Part shown: one piece after another, positions 41,137 through 51,354 of the stretch | How the letters are laid out: each line of letters opens with the position of its first letter | Position numbering within the stretch: the first letter of the stretch is position 1 | Assembly (NCBI RefSeq): GCF_002953195.1 | Contig: NZ_CP026377.1 | Coordinates: forward strand, 558,001 to 622,000 | DNA: 64,000 bases | Source of the DNA: Mixta gaviniae | Lineage (GTDB): Bacteria; Pseudomonadota; Gammaproteobacteria; Enterobacterales; Enterobacteriaceae | Direction of reading: 5' to 3' | Program-made: the position numbers and the translations under genes | The notes under the pieces: generated by a model | Told to the model about the DNA's origin: nothing | Databases searched by the model: none | Seen by the model: only the letters and a program-made list of their open reading frames with translations

Positions 41137-42080
41137 TGAGCCGTCCTCGTCGTCGCGGCCGCGATATCCATGGCGTGCTGCTATTGGATAAGCCGCAGGG
41201 ATTGTCCTCCAATGACGCTTTGCAAAAAGTGAAGCGTATCTTCCGCGCTAACCGCGCGGGCCATACCGGCGCGCTGGATCCGCTGGCGACCGGCATGCTG
41301 CCCATCTGTCTGGGGGAAGCGACCAAATTCTCTCAGTATCTGCTGGATGCCGATAAGCGCTACCGCGTGATCGCCCGTCTTGGTGAACGTACCGATACTT
41401 CGGACGCGGATGGCCAGATCATCAGCGAGCGGCCTGTCGCCTTCGATCAGGCGCAGCTGGATGCCGCCCTGGAAAGCTTCCGCGGCGAAACGCAGCAGGT
41501 GCCTTCGATGTATTCGGCGCTGAAATACCAGGGCCGTCCGCTGTATGAATATGCGCGCCAGGGCGTTGACGTGCCGCGCGAAGCACGCGCGATCACCGTT
41601 TACGAGCTGCAGTTTATTCGCTGGCAGGGGAACGAGCTCGAGCTGGAAATTCACTGCTCTAAAGGCACCTATATTCGCACCATCATTGATGATCTTGGCG
41701 AGAAGCTGGGGTGCGGCGCACACGTTATTATGCTGCGTCGCGTGCAGGTTGCCCGCTATCCCATCGAAAAGATGGTCACGCTTGAGCAGCTCAACGCGCT
41801 GCAGGGCGAGCCGGGCGAGTTGAGCCCGGAAGCGCAGGCGCAGCTTGATGCTTTGCTGATGCCAATGGATAGCCCGGCGTCGGCTTATCCGGAAGTGAAC
41901 CTGAGCGAAGCGGCCGCAGGCTACTTTAAACAGGGGCAGCCGGTACAGGCCGCCAGCACACCACGCGACGGCCTGGTGCGCGTCACGGAAGGGGAAGCGC
42001 GTAAGTTTATCGGCATGGCGGAAATCGCCGAAGATGGCCGGGTGGCGCCGCGCCGTTTAGTCGTAGAATATTCTGCCTGA
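41136..42080 (+). CDS. truB: TruB, tRNA pseudouridine-55 synthase
   Basis: Makes pseudouridine 55 in the T-loop of all elongator tRNAs and acts as a tRNA chaperone. It is 314 aa, equal to E. coli. Catalytic Asp48 lies in [14 protein letters not shown], with Tyr in the [17 protein letters not shown] segment, and a C-terminal PUA-type domain is present. It is the last gene of the rimP-nusA-infB-rbfA-truB run before the rpsO promoter. Confidence 0.97.
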   Translation: MSRPRRRGRDIHGVLLLDKPQGLSSNDALQKVKRIFRANRAGHTGALDPLATGMLPICLGEATKFSQYLLDADKRYRVIARLGERTDTSDADGQIISERPVAFDQAQLDAALESFRGETQQVPSMYSALKYQGRPLYEYARQGVDVPREARAITVYELQFIRWQGNELELEIHCSKGTYIRTIIDDLGEKLGCGAHVIMLRRVQVARYPIEKMVTLEQLNALQGEPGELSPEAQAQLDALLMPMDSPASAYPEVNLSEAAAGYFKQGQPVQAASTPRDGLVRVTEGEARKFIGMAEIAEDGRVAPRRLVVEYSA

Positions 42081-42085
42081 GTCAT

Positions 42086-42114
42086 TTGCACTCATCTCAG
42101 CCTGAGAGTAGAAT
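42086..42114 (+). promoter_or_regulatory. Promoter of rpsO
   Basis: TTGCAC (42086-42091) and TAGAAT (42109-42114) with a 17-bp spacer, just after the truB stop. The following 70-nt leader is where S15 represses its own mRNA through a pseudoknot in E. coli. Confidence 0.8.
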
Positions 42115-42186
42115 AATGCGGCTTTACATGGGGTCGCTGAATTAGAGATTGGCACCCTGACATTCATCATTTAACTGGAGTTCATT

Positions 42187-42456
42187 ATGTCTCTAAGTAC
42201 CGAAGCTAAAGCAGAGATCGTTGCTAAATACGGTCGTGGCACTAACGACAGCGGCTCAACCGAAGTTCAGGTTGCTCTGCTGACTGCTCAGATTAACCAC
42301 CTGCAGGGTCACTTCTCTGAGCATAAAAAAGACCACCACAGCCGCCGCGGTCTGCTGCGCATGGTTTCCCAGCGTCGTAAGCTGCTGGATTACCTGAAGC
42401 GTAAAGACGTTGCACGCTACACCAGCCTGATCGAAAGCCTGGGCCTGCGTCGCTAA
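42187..42456 (+). CDS. rpsO: 30S ribosomal protein S15
   Basis: Primary 16S rRNA-binding protein that also forms an intersubunit bridge. It is 89 aa, the usual length, with the conserved [19 protein letters not shown] and [13 protein letters not shown] segments. The start follows a GGAG ribosome-binding site. It is followed by a strong terminator ahead of pnp. Confidence 0.98.
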   Translation: MSLSTEAKAEIVAKYGRGTNDSGSTEVQVALLTAQINHLQGHFSEHKKDHHSRRGLLRMVSQRRKLLDYLKRKDVARYTSLIESLGLRR

Positions 42457-42515
42457 GTCTCAACCTGCTGTTTTATGGCGCTCGCGCAGCAGAACAGCAT
42501 GGTGCAAGTTTCGTA

Positions 42516-42543
42516 AAAAAGGGGGCCTCCGGGCCCCTTTTTT
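42516..42543. terminator. Terminator after rpsO
   Basis: AAAAAAGGGGGCC/GGCCCCTTTTTT hairpin with A and T tracts on both sides, so it could act in either direction, 60 bp after rpsO. Confidence 0.9.
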
Positions 42544-42696
42544 CAAGCAACCGGCAGCAATCCATAGCAAACTATTGTATTGTTGCAGTATGTGATCTTC
42601 ACTTGCAGAGGTTCGCGCGGCTAATGAGAAACTTTACCCATGAGGGCGTAAGGATTGTCATTAGTCGCGAGGATGCAATGAAGGTTGAAAACCCAC

Positions 42697-42721
42697 AGCA
42701 GGCCGTCTGGTTGGGCCTGCT
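42697..42721 (+). promoter_or_regulatory. pnp leader hairpin (probable RNase III/PNPase autoregulation site)
   Basis: AGCAGGCC/GGCCTGCT with a nine-base loop lies 20 bp before the pnp start codon. In E. coli RNase III cleaves a leader stem at this place, and PNPase then degrades the duplex to repress its own translation. Conservation of function here is inferred. Confidence 0.55.
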
Positions 42722-42741
42722 TTGACGTAAAGGAAGTTATT

Positions 42742-44871
42742 TTGCTGAATCCGATTGTACGTAAATTCCAGTACGGTCAGCATACCGTGACGCTTGAGAC
42801 CGGTATGATGGCGCGTCAGGCTACCGCGGCCGTTATGGTCAGCATGGATGATACTGCTGTATTTGTAACCGTTGTTGGTCAGAAAAAAGCGAAAGCCGGT
42901 CAGGACTTTTTCCCGCTGACCGTTAACTATCAGGAGCGTACCTACGCTGCCGGCCGTATCCCGGGAAGTTTCTTCCGTCGTGAAGGCCGTCCGAGCGAAG
43001 GCGAAACCCTGATCGCGCGTCTGATTGACCGCCCGGTTCGTCCGCTGTTCCCGGAAGGCTTCGTTAACGAAGTACAGGTTATTGCAACCGTCGTTTCCGT
43101 TAACCCGCAGGTTAACCCGGATATCGTGGCGATGATCGGCGCCTCTGCCGCGCTGAGCCTGTCCGGCATGCCGTTCAACGGCCCGATCGGTGCTGCGCGC
43201 GTAGGTTATATCAACGACCAGTATGTGCTGAACCCGACTTCCGATGAGATCAAACAGTCTCGTCTGGATCTGGTGGTCGCCGGTACCCAGGGCGCGGTGC
43301 TGATGGTGGAATCCGAAGCGGATATCCTGAGCGAAGAGCAGATGCTGGGCGCTGTGGTATTCGGCCACGAGCAGCAGCAGGTTGTGATCGAAAACATCAA
43401 CGCGCTGGTCGCCGAAGCGGGCAAACCGCGTTGGGACTGGCAGCCTGAAGCAGTGAACGAAGCGCTGAACGCGCGTATCGCCGCGCTGGCCGAATCTCGC
43501 CTGAGCGACGCTTACCGCATCACTGAAAAACAGCAGCGCTATGCGCAGGTCGATCTGATCAAATCTGAAACCGTCGCGGCCCTGCTGGCGGAAGACGAAT
43601 CGCTGGACGAAGGCGAGATCAGCGATATCCTGCACGCTATCGAGAAAAATGTCGTACGTAGCCGCGTTCTGAACGGCGAGCCGCGTATCGATGGCCGTGA
43701 GAAAGATATGATCCGCGGTCTGGACGTACGTACCGGCGTACTGCCGCGTACCCACGGCTCCGCGCTGTTCACCCGTGGCGAAACGCAGGCGCTGGTCGCT
43801 GCGACGCTGGGTACCGCACGTGATGCGCAGAACCTTGATGAACTGATGGGCGAGCGTACTGACAACTTCCTGTTCCACTATAACTTCCCTCCGTACTCCG
43901 TAGGCGAAACCGGTATGGTGGGTTCACCGAAGCGTCGTGAAATCGGTCACGGTCGTCTGGCGAAGCGCGGCGTTCTGGCCGTGATGCCGAAGCTCGACGA
44001 ATTCCCGTACACCGTGCGTGTGGTTTCTGAAATCACGGAATCTAACGGTTCTTCTTCCATGGCTTCCGTCTGTGGCGCATCTCTGGCGCTGATGGATGCA
44101 GGCGTGCCGATCAAAGCGGCCGTAGCCGGCATCGCGATGGGTCTGGTGAAAGAAGGCGAGCGCTATGTCGTGCTGTCTGACATCCTGGGCGACGAAGATC
44201 ACCTTGGCGACATGGACTTTAAAGTTGCCGGTAGCCGCGATGGTATCACTGCGCTGCAGATGGATATCAAAATCGAAGGCATCACCCGCGAAATCATGCA
44301 GGCGGCGCTGAATCAGGCTAAAGGTGCGCGTCTGCATATCCTGGGCGTGATGGAGCAGGCTATCAGCACCCCGCGTGGCGATATCTCTGAGTTCGCGCCG
44401 CGTATTCACACCATTAAGATCAATCCGGACAAAATTAAGGACGTGATTGGTAAAGGCGGTTCCGTGATCCGCGCGCTGACCGAAGAGACCGGCACCACCA
44501 TCGAAATCGAAGATGACGGCACCGTGAAAATCGCAGCGACTGACGGCGACAAAGCGAAGCATGCTATTCGTCGTATCGAAGAGATCACCGCTGAGATCGA
44601 AGTGGGCCGCATCTACAATGGTAAAGTGACCCGTATCGTCGACTTCGGTGCCTTCGTGGCCATCGGCGGCGGTAAAGAAGGGCTGGTGCATATTTCTCAG
44701 ATCGCTGATAAGCGCGTTGAGAAAGTGACCGACTACCTGCAGATGGGTCAGGAAGTGCCGGTTAAGGTGCTGGAAGTTGACCGTCAGGGCCGCGTACGTC
44801 TGAGCATCAAAGAAGCATCAGAACAGCAGCCGCAGGCCGAAACGGCAGCCGCTAACCCTGAAGCTGAGTAA
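42742..44871 (+). CDS. pnp: Polynucleotide phosphorylase
   Basis: 3'-5' phosphorolytic exoribonuclease and degradosome component. The TTG at 42742, with AAGGAAG upstream, gives 709 aa and the E. coli N-terminus ([11 protein letters not shown]). Two RNase PH domains flank a helical domain; metal-site aspartates lie in [16 protein letters not shown] ([18 protein letters not shown]) and S1 ([18 protein letters not shown]) domains follow near residues 550-690. A leader hairpin and the 3' terminator bracket the gene. Confidence 0.98.
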   Translation: MLNPIVRKFQYGQHTVTLETGMMARQATAAVMVSMDDTAVFVTVVGQKKAKAGQDFFPLTVNYQERTYAAGRIPGSFFRREGRPSEGETLIARLIDRPVRPLFPEGFVNEVQVIATVVSVNPQVNPDIVAMIGASAALSLSGMPFNGPIGAARVGYINDQYVLNPTSDEIKQSRLDLVVAGTQGAVLMVESEADILSEEQMLGAVVFGHEQQQVVIENINALVAEAGKPRWDWQPEAVNEALNARIAALAESRLSDAYRITEKQQRYAQVDLIKSETVAALLAEDESLDEGEISDILHAIEKNVVRSRVLNGEPRIDGREKDMIRGLDVRTGVLPRTHGSALFTRGETQALVAATLGTARDAQNLDELMGERTDNFLFHYNFPPYSVGETGMVGSPKRREIGHGRLAKRGVLAVMPKLDEFPYTVRVVSEITESNGSSSMASVCGASLALMDAGVPIKAAVAGIAMGLVKEGERYVVLSDILGDEDHLGDMDFKVAGSRDGITALQMDIKIEGITREIMQAALNQAKGARLHILGVMEQAISTPRGDISEFAPRIHTIKINPDKIKDVIGKGGSVIRALTEETGTTIEIEDDGTVKIAATDGDKAKHAIRRIEEITAEIEVGRIYNGKVTRIVDFGAFVAIGGGKEGLVHISQIADKRVEKVTDYLQMGQEVPVKVLEVDRQGRVRLSIKEASEQQPQAETAAANPEAE

Positions 44872-44887
44872 ACGCGCGTTCGACATT

Positions 44888-44913
44888 GAGCCCTCCTCGC
44901 AGAGAGGAGGGCT
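44888..44913 (+). terminator. Terminator of pnp
   Basis: AGCCCTCCTC/GAGGAGGGCT hairpin followed by GTTTGG, 16 bases after the pnp stop. The T-run is weak, so read-through into nlpI is plausible. Confidence 0.6.
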
Positions 44914-44997
44914 GTTTGGTTGCGAGGGCGGGAATCCTTGTGCATGGCAGGCGGATGACAGGATGTGCATCCCAATGTTGGTATTCGGGAGTGGGAA

Positions 44998-45882
44998 ATG
45001 AAGCCTTTTTTGCGCTGGTGTTTCGTTGCGACAGCTATCACGCTGGCAGGATGCAGCAACTCAAATTGGCGTAAGAGCGATGTGCTGGCGGTTCCGCTAC
45101 AGCCAACTCTGCAACAGGAAGTGATCCTGGCGCGCATGGAACAAATTCTTGCCAGTCGCGCACTGACCGATGATGAGCGTGCACAGCTATTATATGAACG
45201 CGGAGTGTTGTATGATAGCTTAGGTCTGAGGGCATTAGCGCGGAACGATTTTTCGCAAGCGCTGTCTATAAGACCAGATATGCCTGAAGTATTTAACTAT
45301 TTAGGTATATACTTAACGCAGGCGGGCAACTTTGATGCCGCCTATGAAGCGTTCGATTCTGTACTTGAGCTTGATCCAACTTACAATTATGCGCATTTAA
45401 ACCGTGGTATCGCCCTCTATTACGGCGGTCGATACAAGTTAGCGCAAGATGATCTGCTGGCGTTTTATCAAGACGATCCTAACGATCCGTTCCGCAGTCT
45501 GTGGCTTTATCTCGATGAACAGGAGATAGACGCTAAACAGGCCAGGGTGACGCTGAAACAGCGTTACGAGAAGGCGAATCGCGATCAATGGGGATGGAAT
45601 ATTGTCGAGTTCTACCTGGGCGACATCAGTGAAAAAACGCTGATGGAACGTCTCAAGGCGGACGCAACGGATAACACCTCGCTCGCTGAACATCTCAGTG
45701 AAACCAACTTCTATTTAGGTAAGTACTACCTAAGTCTGGGGGAGAAGGACAGCGCGGAAGCGTTGTTCAAACTGGCGGTTGCTAACAACGTACATAACTT
45801 CGTTGAGCACCGATACGCATTGTTGGAACTGGCGCTACTCGGCCAGACACAAGACGATTTAACAGAATCTGACCAGCAATAG
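44998..45882 (+). CDS. nlpI: NlpI, TPR lipoprotein adaptor of peptidoglycan hydrolysis
   Basis: Outer-membrane lipoprotein that scaffolds endopeptidases such as MepS and the protease Prc. The ATG at 44998 gives 294 aa as in E. coli; an upstream in-frame ATG at 44965 would add 11 residues before the signal peptide. The lipobox is ITLAGC with Cys19, followed by Ser-Asn, and TPR motifs span about residues 60-165 ([35 protein letters not shown]). It acts on the same wall as DacB and MtgA. Confidence 0.96.
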   Translation: MKPFLRWCFVATAITLAGCSNSNWRKSDVLAVPLQPTLQQEVILARMEQILASRALTDDERAQLLYERGVLYDSLGLRALARNDFSQALSIRPDMPEVFNYLGIYLTQAGNFDAAYEAFDSVLELDPTYNYAHLNRGIALYYGGRYKLAQDDLLAFYQDDPNDPFRSLWLYLDEQEIDAKQARVTLKQRYEKANRDQWGWNIVEFYLGDISEKTLMERLKADATDNTSLAEHLSETNFYLGKYYLSLGEKDSAEALFKLAVANNVHNFVEHRYALLELALLGQTQDDLTESDQQ

Positions 45883-45918
45883 CTGACGAACACCTGAGTC
45901 CATTTTTTTCGAAAAAAT

Positions 45919-45948
45919 GTCATCACCTTTCGGGGTGACGGCTTTTTT
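45919..45948 (+). terminator. Terminator of nlpI
   Basis: TCACC/GGTGA stem with flanking bases and a CGGC-T6 tail, about 40 bases after nlpI. Confidence 0.65.
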
Positions 45949-45989
45949 GTTCGTCAAAACATCTAATTTGAGCCGGTTCACATTTTTCA

Positions 45990-46046
45990 ATGAAAATGAT
46001 TGCATATTTTCAGGATGAGTTATGTAGACTGGCCGCCGTAATCTAA
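45990..46046 (+). CDS. yrbN: YrbN-like small protein in the deaD leader (shortened)
   Basis: An ATG at 45990 opens an 18-codon frame, [18 protein letters not shown], ending in TAA at 46044. From memory the E. coli YrbN peptide (26 aa) begins [18 protein letters not shown] and runs into the deaD start with overlapping stop. The shared DELCRLAA block and the position immediately before deaD identify it. Here an in-frame TAA ends it eight codons earlier, though the frame stays open afterward to a TGA overlapping the deaD ATG. The function in E. coli is unknown; coupling to deaD translation is a reasonable guess. Confidence 0.7.
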   Translation: MKMIAYFQDELCRLAAVI

Positions 46047-46062
46047 GAGGCACTTGTACTAC

Positions 46063-47976
46063 ATGACTGATATCCAAACCACTTTCTCCGATCTGGGTCT
46101 TAACGAATCTATCCTCACCGCTCTGAACGACATGGGCTATGAGAAGCCGTCGCCGATCCAGGCCGCCTGTATCCCACATCTGCTGGAAGGCCGTGATGTG
46201 CTGGGTATGGCACAAACCGGTAGTGGCAAAACCGCAGCGTTCTCCCTGCCGCTGCTGAACAATATCGACAGCGAATTGAAAGCGCCGCAGATTCTGGTGC
46301 TGGCGCCGACGCGTGAGCTGGCGGTGCAGGTTGCAGAAGCCTGTAACGATTTTTCTAAACATATGCGCGGCGTGAACGTGCTGGCCCTGTACGGCGGCCA
46401 GCGTTACGACGTGCAGCTGCGTGCGCTGCGCCAGGGACCGCAAATCGTGGTCGGTACGCCGGGTCGTCTGCTTGACCACCTGAAGCGCGGCACGCTGGAT
46501 CTCTCTAACCTGCGCGGTCTGGTGCTGGACGAAGCGGATGAAATGCTGCGTATGGGCTTTATCGAAGACGTAGAAACCATCATGGCGCAGATCCCGGAAG
46601 GTCATCAGACCGCTCTGTTCTCTGCCACCATGCCGGAAGCGATCCGTCGCATTACGCGCCGCTTTATGAAAGATCCGCAGGAAGTGCGTATCCAGAGCAG
46701 CATCACGACGCGTCCTGACATCAGCCAGAGCTACTGGACTGTGTGGGGCCGTAAGACCGATGCGCTGGTACGTTTCCTGGAAGCGGAAGATTTTGATGCG
46801 GCGATCATCTTCGTACGTACCAAAAACGCAACGCTGGAAGTGGCTGAAGCGCTGGAGCGCAGCGGTTACAACAGCGCCGCGCTGAACGGCGACATGAACC
46901 AGGCGCTGCGTGAGCAGACCCTGGAGCGCCTGAAAGATGGCCGTCTGGATATTCTGATCGCGACTGACGTTGCGGCGCGTGGTCTTGACGTGGATCGTAT
47001 TAGCCTGGTGGTTAACTACGACATCCCGATGGACTCAGAATCCTACGTTCACCGTATCGGTCGTACCGGCCGTGCCGGCCGTGCCGGTCGCGCGCTGCTG
47101 TTCGTGGAAAACCGCGAACGTCGTCTGCTGCGCAACATCGAACGCACCATGAAGCTGACCATTCCGGAAGTTGAGCTGCCGAACGCAGAACTGCTGAGCG
47201 CTCGTCGTCTGGAGAAGTTTGCCGCTAAAGTACAGCAGCAGCTGGAAAGCAGCGATCTGGAGCAATACCGCGCGCTGCTGAGCCAGATGTCGCCGGAAAG
47301 CGATCTGGATATGGAAACGCTGGCGGCCGCGCTGCTGAAAATGGCGCAGGGCGAACGCCCGCTGATTCTGCCGCCGGATGCGCCGCGTCCTCAGCGTCGT
47401 GAATTCCGTGAGCGTGATGACCGTCGTGACGATCGTCGCGGCAGCCGTGAAGTGCGTGGCGAAAGCCGTGAAGGCGGCGAACGTCCGCGTCGCGAGCGTC
47501 GTGACGTTGGCGACATGGAGCTGTACCGTATCGAAGTGGGCCGTGATGATGGCGTTGAAGTGCGTCATATCGTGGGCGCTATCGCTAACGAAGGCGATAT
47601 CAGCAGCCGTTACATCGGTAACATCAAGCTGTTTGGCACCCACTCAACGATCGAACTGCCGAAGGGTATGCCGGGCGAAATCCTGCAGCACTTCACCCGC
47701 ACGCGTATTCTCAACAAACCGATGAATATGCAGCTGCTGGGCGATGCGCAACCGCGTGAGCGTGGCGAACGTACCGAGCGCAGCGGCGAGCGTCGCAGCA
47801 GCGGTCGCGGCAGCTTTGGCGGCGAGCGTCGTGAAGGCGGCGGTCGTCGTTTCAGCGAGCGTCGTGAAGGCGGCCGCAGCGGCAGCTTCAACCGCGAAGG
47901 CGGCAACAGCCGTGGTCCGCGTCGTGAAGAAGGCGCAGGCGCGGGCGCCGGCGTGGTTCGTCGTCGCGAATACTAA
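46063..47976 (+). CDS. deaD: DeaD (CsdA), cold-shock DEAD-box RNA helicase
   Basis: ATP-dependent helicase for 50S assembly and mRNA decay at low temperature. The ATG at 46063 gives 637 aa; a TTG nine bases upstream is in frame but unlikely. Motifs: AQTGSGKT (50-57), PTRELA, DEAD (156-159), SAT, RGLDVDR and [15 protein letters not shown] DbpA-like RNA-binding domain ([19 protein letters not shown]) follows near 485, and the tail from about 565 is a run of Arg-Gly and Gly-Glu-Arg-Arg repeats. It has a long upstream leader, as the cold-induced E. coli gene does. Confidence 0.97.
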   Translation: MTDIQTTFSDLGLNESILTALNDMGYEKPSPIQAACIPHLLEGRDVLGMAQTGSGKTAAFSLPLLNNIDSELKAPQILVLAPTRELAVQVAEACNDFSKHMRGVNVLALYGGQRYDVQLRALRQGPQIVVGTPGRLLDHLKRGTLDLSNLRGLVLDEADEMLRMGFIEDVETIMAQIPEGHQTALFSATMPEAIRRITRRFMKDPQEVRIQSSITTRPDISQSYWTVWGRKTDALVRFLEAEDFDAAIIFVRTKNATLEVAEALERSGYNSAALNGDMNQALREQTLERLKDGRLDILIATDVAARGLDVDRISLVVNYDIPMDSESYVHRIGRTGRAGRAGRALLFVENRERRLLRNIERTMKLTIPEVELPNAELLSARRLEKFAAKVQQQLESSDLEQYRALLSQMSPESDLDMETLAAALLKMAQGERPLILPPDAPRPQRREFRERDDRRDDRRGSREVRGESREGGERPRRERRDVGDMELYRIEVGRDDGVEVRHIVGAIANEGDISSRYIGNIKLFGTHSTIELPKGMPGEILQHFTRTRILNKPMNMQLLGDAQPRERGERTERSGERRSSGRGSFGGERREGGGRRFSERREGGRSGSFNREGGNSRGPRREEGAGAGAGVVRRREY

Positions 47977-47994
47977 TCGCTAAGCGTAAAATAA

Positions 47995-48021
47995 AAAACC
48001 AGCCGTAAGGCTGGTTTTTTT
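47995..48021. terminator. Bidirectional terminator between deaD and yhbW
   Basis: AAAAACCAGCC/GGCTGGTTTTT hairpin with loop GTAA between the convergent genes. Confidence 0.9.
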
Positions 48022-48050
48022 ATGTCTGTTGTTCAGGGAATGCGCCGCTG

Positions 48051-49064
48051 TCAAAGCGCCTGCGCAGCCTGCATCGCCAGTTCGAACGAGCGCAGACGCG
48101 CCTGGTGATCGAAAATCTGGCCGTTAACCATAATCTCATCCGCCTGCGTTTCGCGTATCAGCGCCGCCAGCCCATGCTGAACTTTGGTGCTGTCGCCTAC
48201 GATCGACATGCTCAACGCCTGCTGCACGCCATACTGTTCGGAAGGCGACCAGAGGTTATCCATATTTTCCACCGGCTTCGGCAGCGGGCCCGGCTTGCCG
48301 CGGCGCAGGTTGATAAACTGCTGCTGCATCGAGGTAAACAGGAAGCGCGCCTCTTTTTCGCTGTCGGCGGCGACGATATTGACGCAGACCATGGCATACG
48401 GCTTATCGAGACGTTCAGAGGGCTGGAAATTCTCGCGGTACATATGCAGCGCCTGGAACAGCAGGTCGGGTGCGAAGTGGGAGGCAAAGGCGAACGGCAG
48501 GCCCATCTTCGCCGCCAGCTGCGCGCTATAAAGGCTGGAGCCCAGCAGCCAGACCGGTATCTGCAGCCCCAGGCCCGGCACCGGCTGCACCGGCAGCTGT
48601 GCCTCTTTATCGGCGTCGAACCATGCAATCAGCGTTTCGACATCTTCCGGGAAGCTGTCGATCATACCGGCGTTGCTGTGGTGACGGCGCAACGCCATCA
48701 TGGTGCGCTGATCGGATCCCGGCGCGCGTCCCAGCCCAAGGTCGATACGGCCCGGATAGAGCGATTCCAGCGTGCCGAACTGTTCGGCAATCACTAACGG
48801 CGCGTGGTTAGGCAGCATAATACCGCCGGAGCCGAGACGCAGCGTCGTGGTGTTCGCCGCCAGATAGCCGATCAGCACCGAAGTCGCGGCGCTGGCGATG
48901 CCGGTCATATTATGGTGTTCCGCCAGCCAGTAGCGATTGAAACCCAGTTTTTCCGCCTGCCGGGCCAGCGAAAGCGAGGCGTGAAACGCGTCACGCGCTG
49001 AGGCACCCTGCGGAATAGGGGCCAGATCGAGGACGGACAGGGGGACGTTTTTTTTCTCAGACAT
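48051..49064 (-). CDS. yhbW: YhbW, luciferase-like flavin monooxygenase family protein
   Basis: 337-aa member of the bacterial luciferase superfamily (alkanal-monooxygenase-like group), a TIM-barrel fold expected to bind FMN. Typical segments are [44 protein letters not shown] and [13 protein letters not shown]. The substrate is unknown. In E. coli it sits in the same position next to deaD, with mtr between in some strains. A 200-bp gap without a gene separates it from ubiV. Confidence 0.93.
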   Translation of the reverse strand: MSEKKNVPLSVLDLAPIPQGASARDAFHASLSLARQAEKLGFNRYWLAEHHNMTGIASAATSVLIGYLAANTTTLRLGSGGIMLPNHAPLVIAEQFGTLESLYPGRIDLGLGRAPGSDQRTMMALRRHHSNAGMIDSFPEDVETLIAWFDADKEAQLPVQPVPGLGLQIPVWLLGSSLYSAQLAAKMGLPFAFASHFAPDLLFQALHMYRENFQPSERLDKPYAMVCVNIVAADSEKEARFLFTSMQQQFINLRRGKPGPLPKPVENMDNLWSPSEQYGVQQALSMSIVGDSTKVQHGLAALIRETQADEIMVNGQIFDHQARLRSFELAMQAAQAL

Positions 49065-49224
49065 ATCTGCTCACTTTGTTGGCTGTAGTGCGGACGTGGC
49101 AGCTGCCCGTCGGCGTTACAGAAAAACATGCATTTACTTTACCGTATTGCAGTTTTAGCAGAGTAGCCAGAATATGCCCTGAGAGCAAAGGCGCTGATGC
49201 GGAGAAGGGCCAGTCTAAGATAAG

Positions 49225-49256
49225 AAAAAACGGCGGCCCGCCACGCAAGCCGCCGC
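49225..49256 (-). terminator. Terminator of ubiUV
   Basis: On the minus strand GCGGCGGC...GCCGCCG is followed by T6, about 10 bases after the ubiV stop. Confidence 0.75.
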
Positions 49257-49265
49257 GCCGCGCCG

Positions 49266-50144
49266 TCAGGGCTGAAGCGCCATACCGGCCAGCTTGCGCC
49301 AGTAGCCGTTGCAGTCGTTGCGCTGCGCCATCATCAACGGTGCCTGGCCCTGTTCATTGGCGCGGAAGCGCTCGATCAACGCCAGCGTCTGTTTGTTTTC
49401 CGGCGACAGGCGCACCACATCCACCAGCCCGTGCATGCTGGTCAGATCATTGCCGAGGTTATAGCAGTAGCCGCTCATGGTCTGGATGCCGTTCAGCACG
49501 AACACCTGCTGATTTTCCTGCGACAGCACGCGACGGCCCTGCGGATAATTTATGCAGCAGGTCTCGCACTCATCCTTAGGTTTATTCTCCGAGCGGGCGG
49601 TAAAGCAGCGCGCCGACAGCGCCAGCGGCAAATGGCCGTACGCCAGCACCTCGGTTTCGAACTTACCGTGGATGCCTAACGCCTCGCACTGCTGCTGAAT
49701 GCCGAGCAGCCAGTCGCGCGACAGCTCGACCGGCATGCACCAGCGCGTCATGCCGAGCCGGAGCAGCATGTGCAGCGTCACAGCGTTATAGCAATTAAGC
49801 GCGTGACCCACGACGAACGGCAGCTTCTGCTCCGCCGCCATATTGACCGTGCCAAAATCATTGGCCTCAATCAGAAACTCGCCGTTGTCGACGTAGCGCT
49901 TAATTTCCTGCAGTTCCGAAGCGGACTGCACCAGCGCCAGGGTGCTGAACACCACCTGCTTGCCGCTGTCCGCCAGCATACGGGCAAATTCCAGCCATTG
50001 GGGAAAGCGGGTCGCGCGGCGCTTGCTGCATACCGATTCGCCCAGATAAACGATCTCGGCGCTGCTCTCTGCGGCGGCCTGATAGAAATCAGCCAGCGTT
50101 TCCGTCGGCCAGTACCACAGCACCGGCCCTAACGAGTATTTCAT
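49266..50144 (-). CDS. ubiV: UbiV, Fe-S subunit of O2-independent ubiquinone hydroxylation
   Basis: U32-peptidase-family protein that, with UbiU, hydroxylates ubiquinone precursors without oxygen, using prephenate as oxygen donor. It is 292 aa. The four cysteines that ligate the [4Fe-4S] cluster in E. coli UbiV are present: Cys39, Cys180, Cys193 and Cys197 (last two in DECETCC). It starts nine bases after ubiU. With ubiT upstream it completes the anaerobic ubiquinone set. Confidence 0.96.
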   Translation of the reverse strand: MKYSLGPVLWYWPTETLADFYQAAAESSAEIVYLGESVCSKRRATRFPQWLEFARMLADSGKQVVFSTLALVQSASELQEIKRYVDNGEFLIEANDFGTVNMAAEQKLPFVVGHALNCYNAVTLHMLLRLGMTRWCMPVELSRDWLLGIQQQCEALGIHGKFETEVLAYGHLPLALSARCFTARSENKPKDECETCCINYPQGRRVLSQENQQVFVLNGIQTMSGYCYNLGNDLTSMHGLVDVVRLSPENKQTLALIERFRANEQGQAPLMMAQRNDCNGYWRKLAGMALQP

Positions 50145-50153
50145 TACCTTTCC

Positions 50154-51149
50154 TTATTGCCATTTGCGGTGATAGGCGCCCAGCGTAGTTTGCGCGCCTT
50201 CCGACAGCGAGCCCAGCTCCGCCATCCAGCTCTGCTGAACGGCGAAGGCGGCCGGATCCGCTTTGCAGCGATCGATAGCCTGACGCCAGATGCGCGCCAC
50301 CTGCGCCACATAGGCCGGGCTGCGCTGACGCCCCTCGATTTTTACCGAGGCGATATTGGCGGCCAGCAGCTCCGGCAGCAGCTCCAGCGTATTCAGGCTG
50401 GTGGGCTCCTCCAGCACGTGATAGCGCTGGCCGTCGACCTGATAGCGCCCTTTGCATAAAGTGGGGTAGCCAGCGTTTTCATCACAATCGTAGCGATCGA
50501 TCAGCACCTCGTTCAGACGCGATTCCAGTCCGGCAGGCGTCTGCTGCCAACGCACAAAGCGCGCGGGCGAGCAGGCGCCGACGGTATTCGGCGATTCACC
50601 GGTCATCCAGGAGGAGAGATAGCAGCGTCCTTCCGCCATAATGCACAGGCTGCCGAAGGCGAAAACCTCCAGCGGCACCGGCGTATTGCGTGCCAGCTGA
50701 CGCACCTGATGTATAGACAGCACGCGCGGCAGCACTACGCGCGCGACGTCGAAATGCTGCTGATAGAAGCGGATCGCTTCCAGATTGGTGGCCGAAGCCT
50801 GCACCGAAACATGACGCTCGATATGGGGATAGCGGCGGGCGGCGTACTCCAGCATTGCCAGATCGGCGATAATCAACGCGTCGGCGCCGATGTCCGCCGC
50901 CATATCGATGGCATTCTGCCAGCGCTGAAAGCCGTCAGGATGGGCGAAGGTATTAATGGCGACATGCAACTTGCGCTGATGATGATGGACAAAGCGGGCG
51001 GCCTCTTTCAGCCGCTTATCGGTAAAGTTCAGGCCGGCGAAGTGACGCGCATTAGTGTCATCCTTCAGGCCGATGTAAACTGCATCTGCTCCGTTTTCGA
51101 TCGCCGCCTTTAGCGCGGGCAGGTTGCCCGCCGGACAAAGGAGTTCCAT
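50154..51149 (-). CDS. ubiU: UbiU, Fe-S subunit of O2-independent ubiquinone hydroxylation
   Basis: Partner of UbiV, also U32 family. The ATG at 51149 (MELLCPAGN) gives 331 aa as in E. coli; the frame is open to 51194. Cluster cysteines Cys169, Cys176, Cys193 and Cys232 are all at the E. coli positions (FGSLCIMAEGRC, NTVGACSP, YPTLCKG). It is divergent from ubiT across a 205-bp region. Confidence 0.96.
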   Translation of the reverse strand: MELLCPAGNLPALKAAIENGADAVYIGLKDDTNARHFAGLNFTDKRLKEAARFVHHHQRKLHVAINTFAHPDGFQRWQNAIDMAADIGADALIIADLAMLEYAARRYPHIERHVSVQASATNLEAIRFYQQHFDVARVVLPRVLSIHQVRQLARNTPVPLEVFAFGSLCIMAEGRCYLSSWMTGESPNTVGACSPARFVRWQQTPAGLESRLNEVLIDRYDCDENAGYPTLCKGRYQVDGQRYHVLEEPTSLNTLELLPELLAANIASVKIEGRQRSPAYVAQVARIWRQAIDRCKADPAAFAVQQSWMAELGSLSEGAQTTLGAYHRKWQ

Positions 51150-51354
51150 AAGGTGTCCTGTCAGCAATAAATAGTTGCGCCCGAGTGTAGACAAGCTCAG
51201 CGCGAGAAATTTTGATTTAAGGCAGCGAATGGCGTATTGATCGGATAAGTGTTGCTGAATTGTTCATCGTGATGTGTGATTTATTGATCCAGCCACCCAG
51301 GGAAAAAAAGCGCTGTGGCAAAATAGCGCTTATTTATTTTGAGGAGTGATAACT
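51150..51354. promoter_or_regulatory. Divergent control region of ubiUV and ubiT
   Basis: In E. coli these genes respond to FNR. Three TTGAT half-sites lie here (51212, 51237, 51284); the first, TTGATTTAAGGCAG, fits the FNR consensus at seven of ten positions, a weak match. A hairpin AAGCGCT/AGCGCTT (51308-51331) lies just before ubiT and is followed by ATTTATTTT, so it could attenuate ubiT. No perfect FNR site was found. Confidence 0.4.

Noticed and set aside
42544..42680. Possible SraG small RNA antisense between rpsO and pnp
   Set aside because: E. coli has SraG at this position and the rpsO terminator could serve the minus strand, but I could not recognise the SraG sequence or a convincing minus-strand promoter.
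47740..47976. Repeats at the deaD 3' end as a possible recombination or satellite sequence
   Set aside because: They encode the Arg-Gly-rich tail typical of DeaD homologues and stay in frame to the normal stop.
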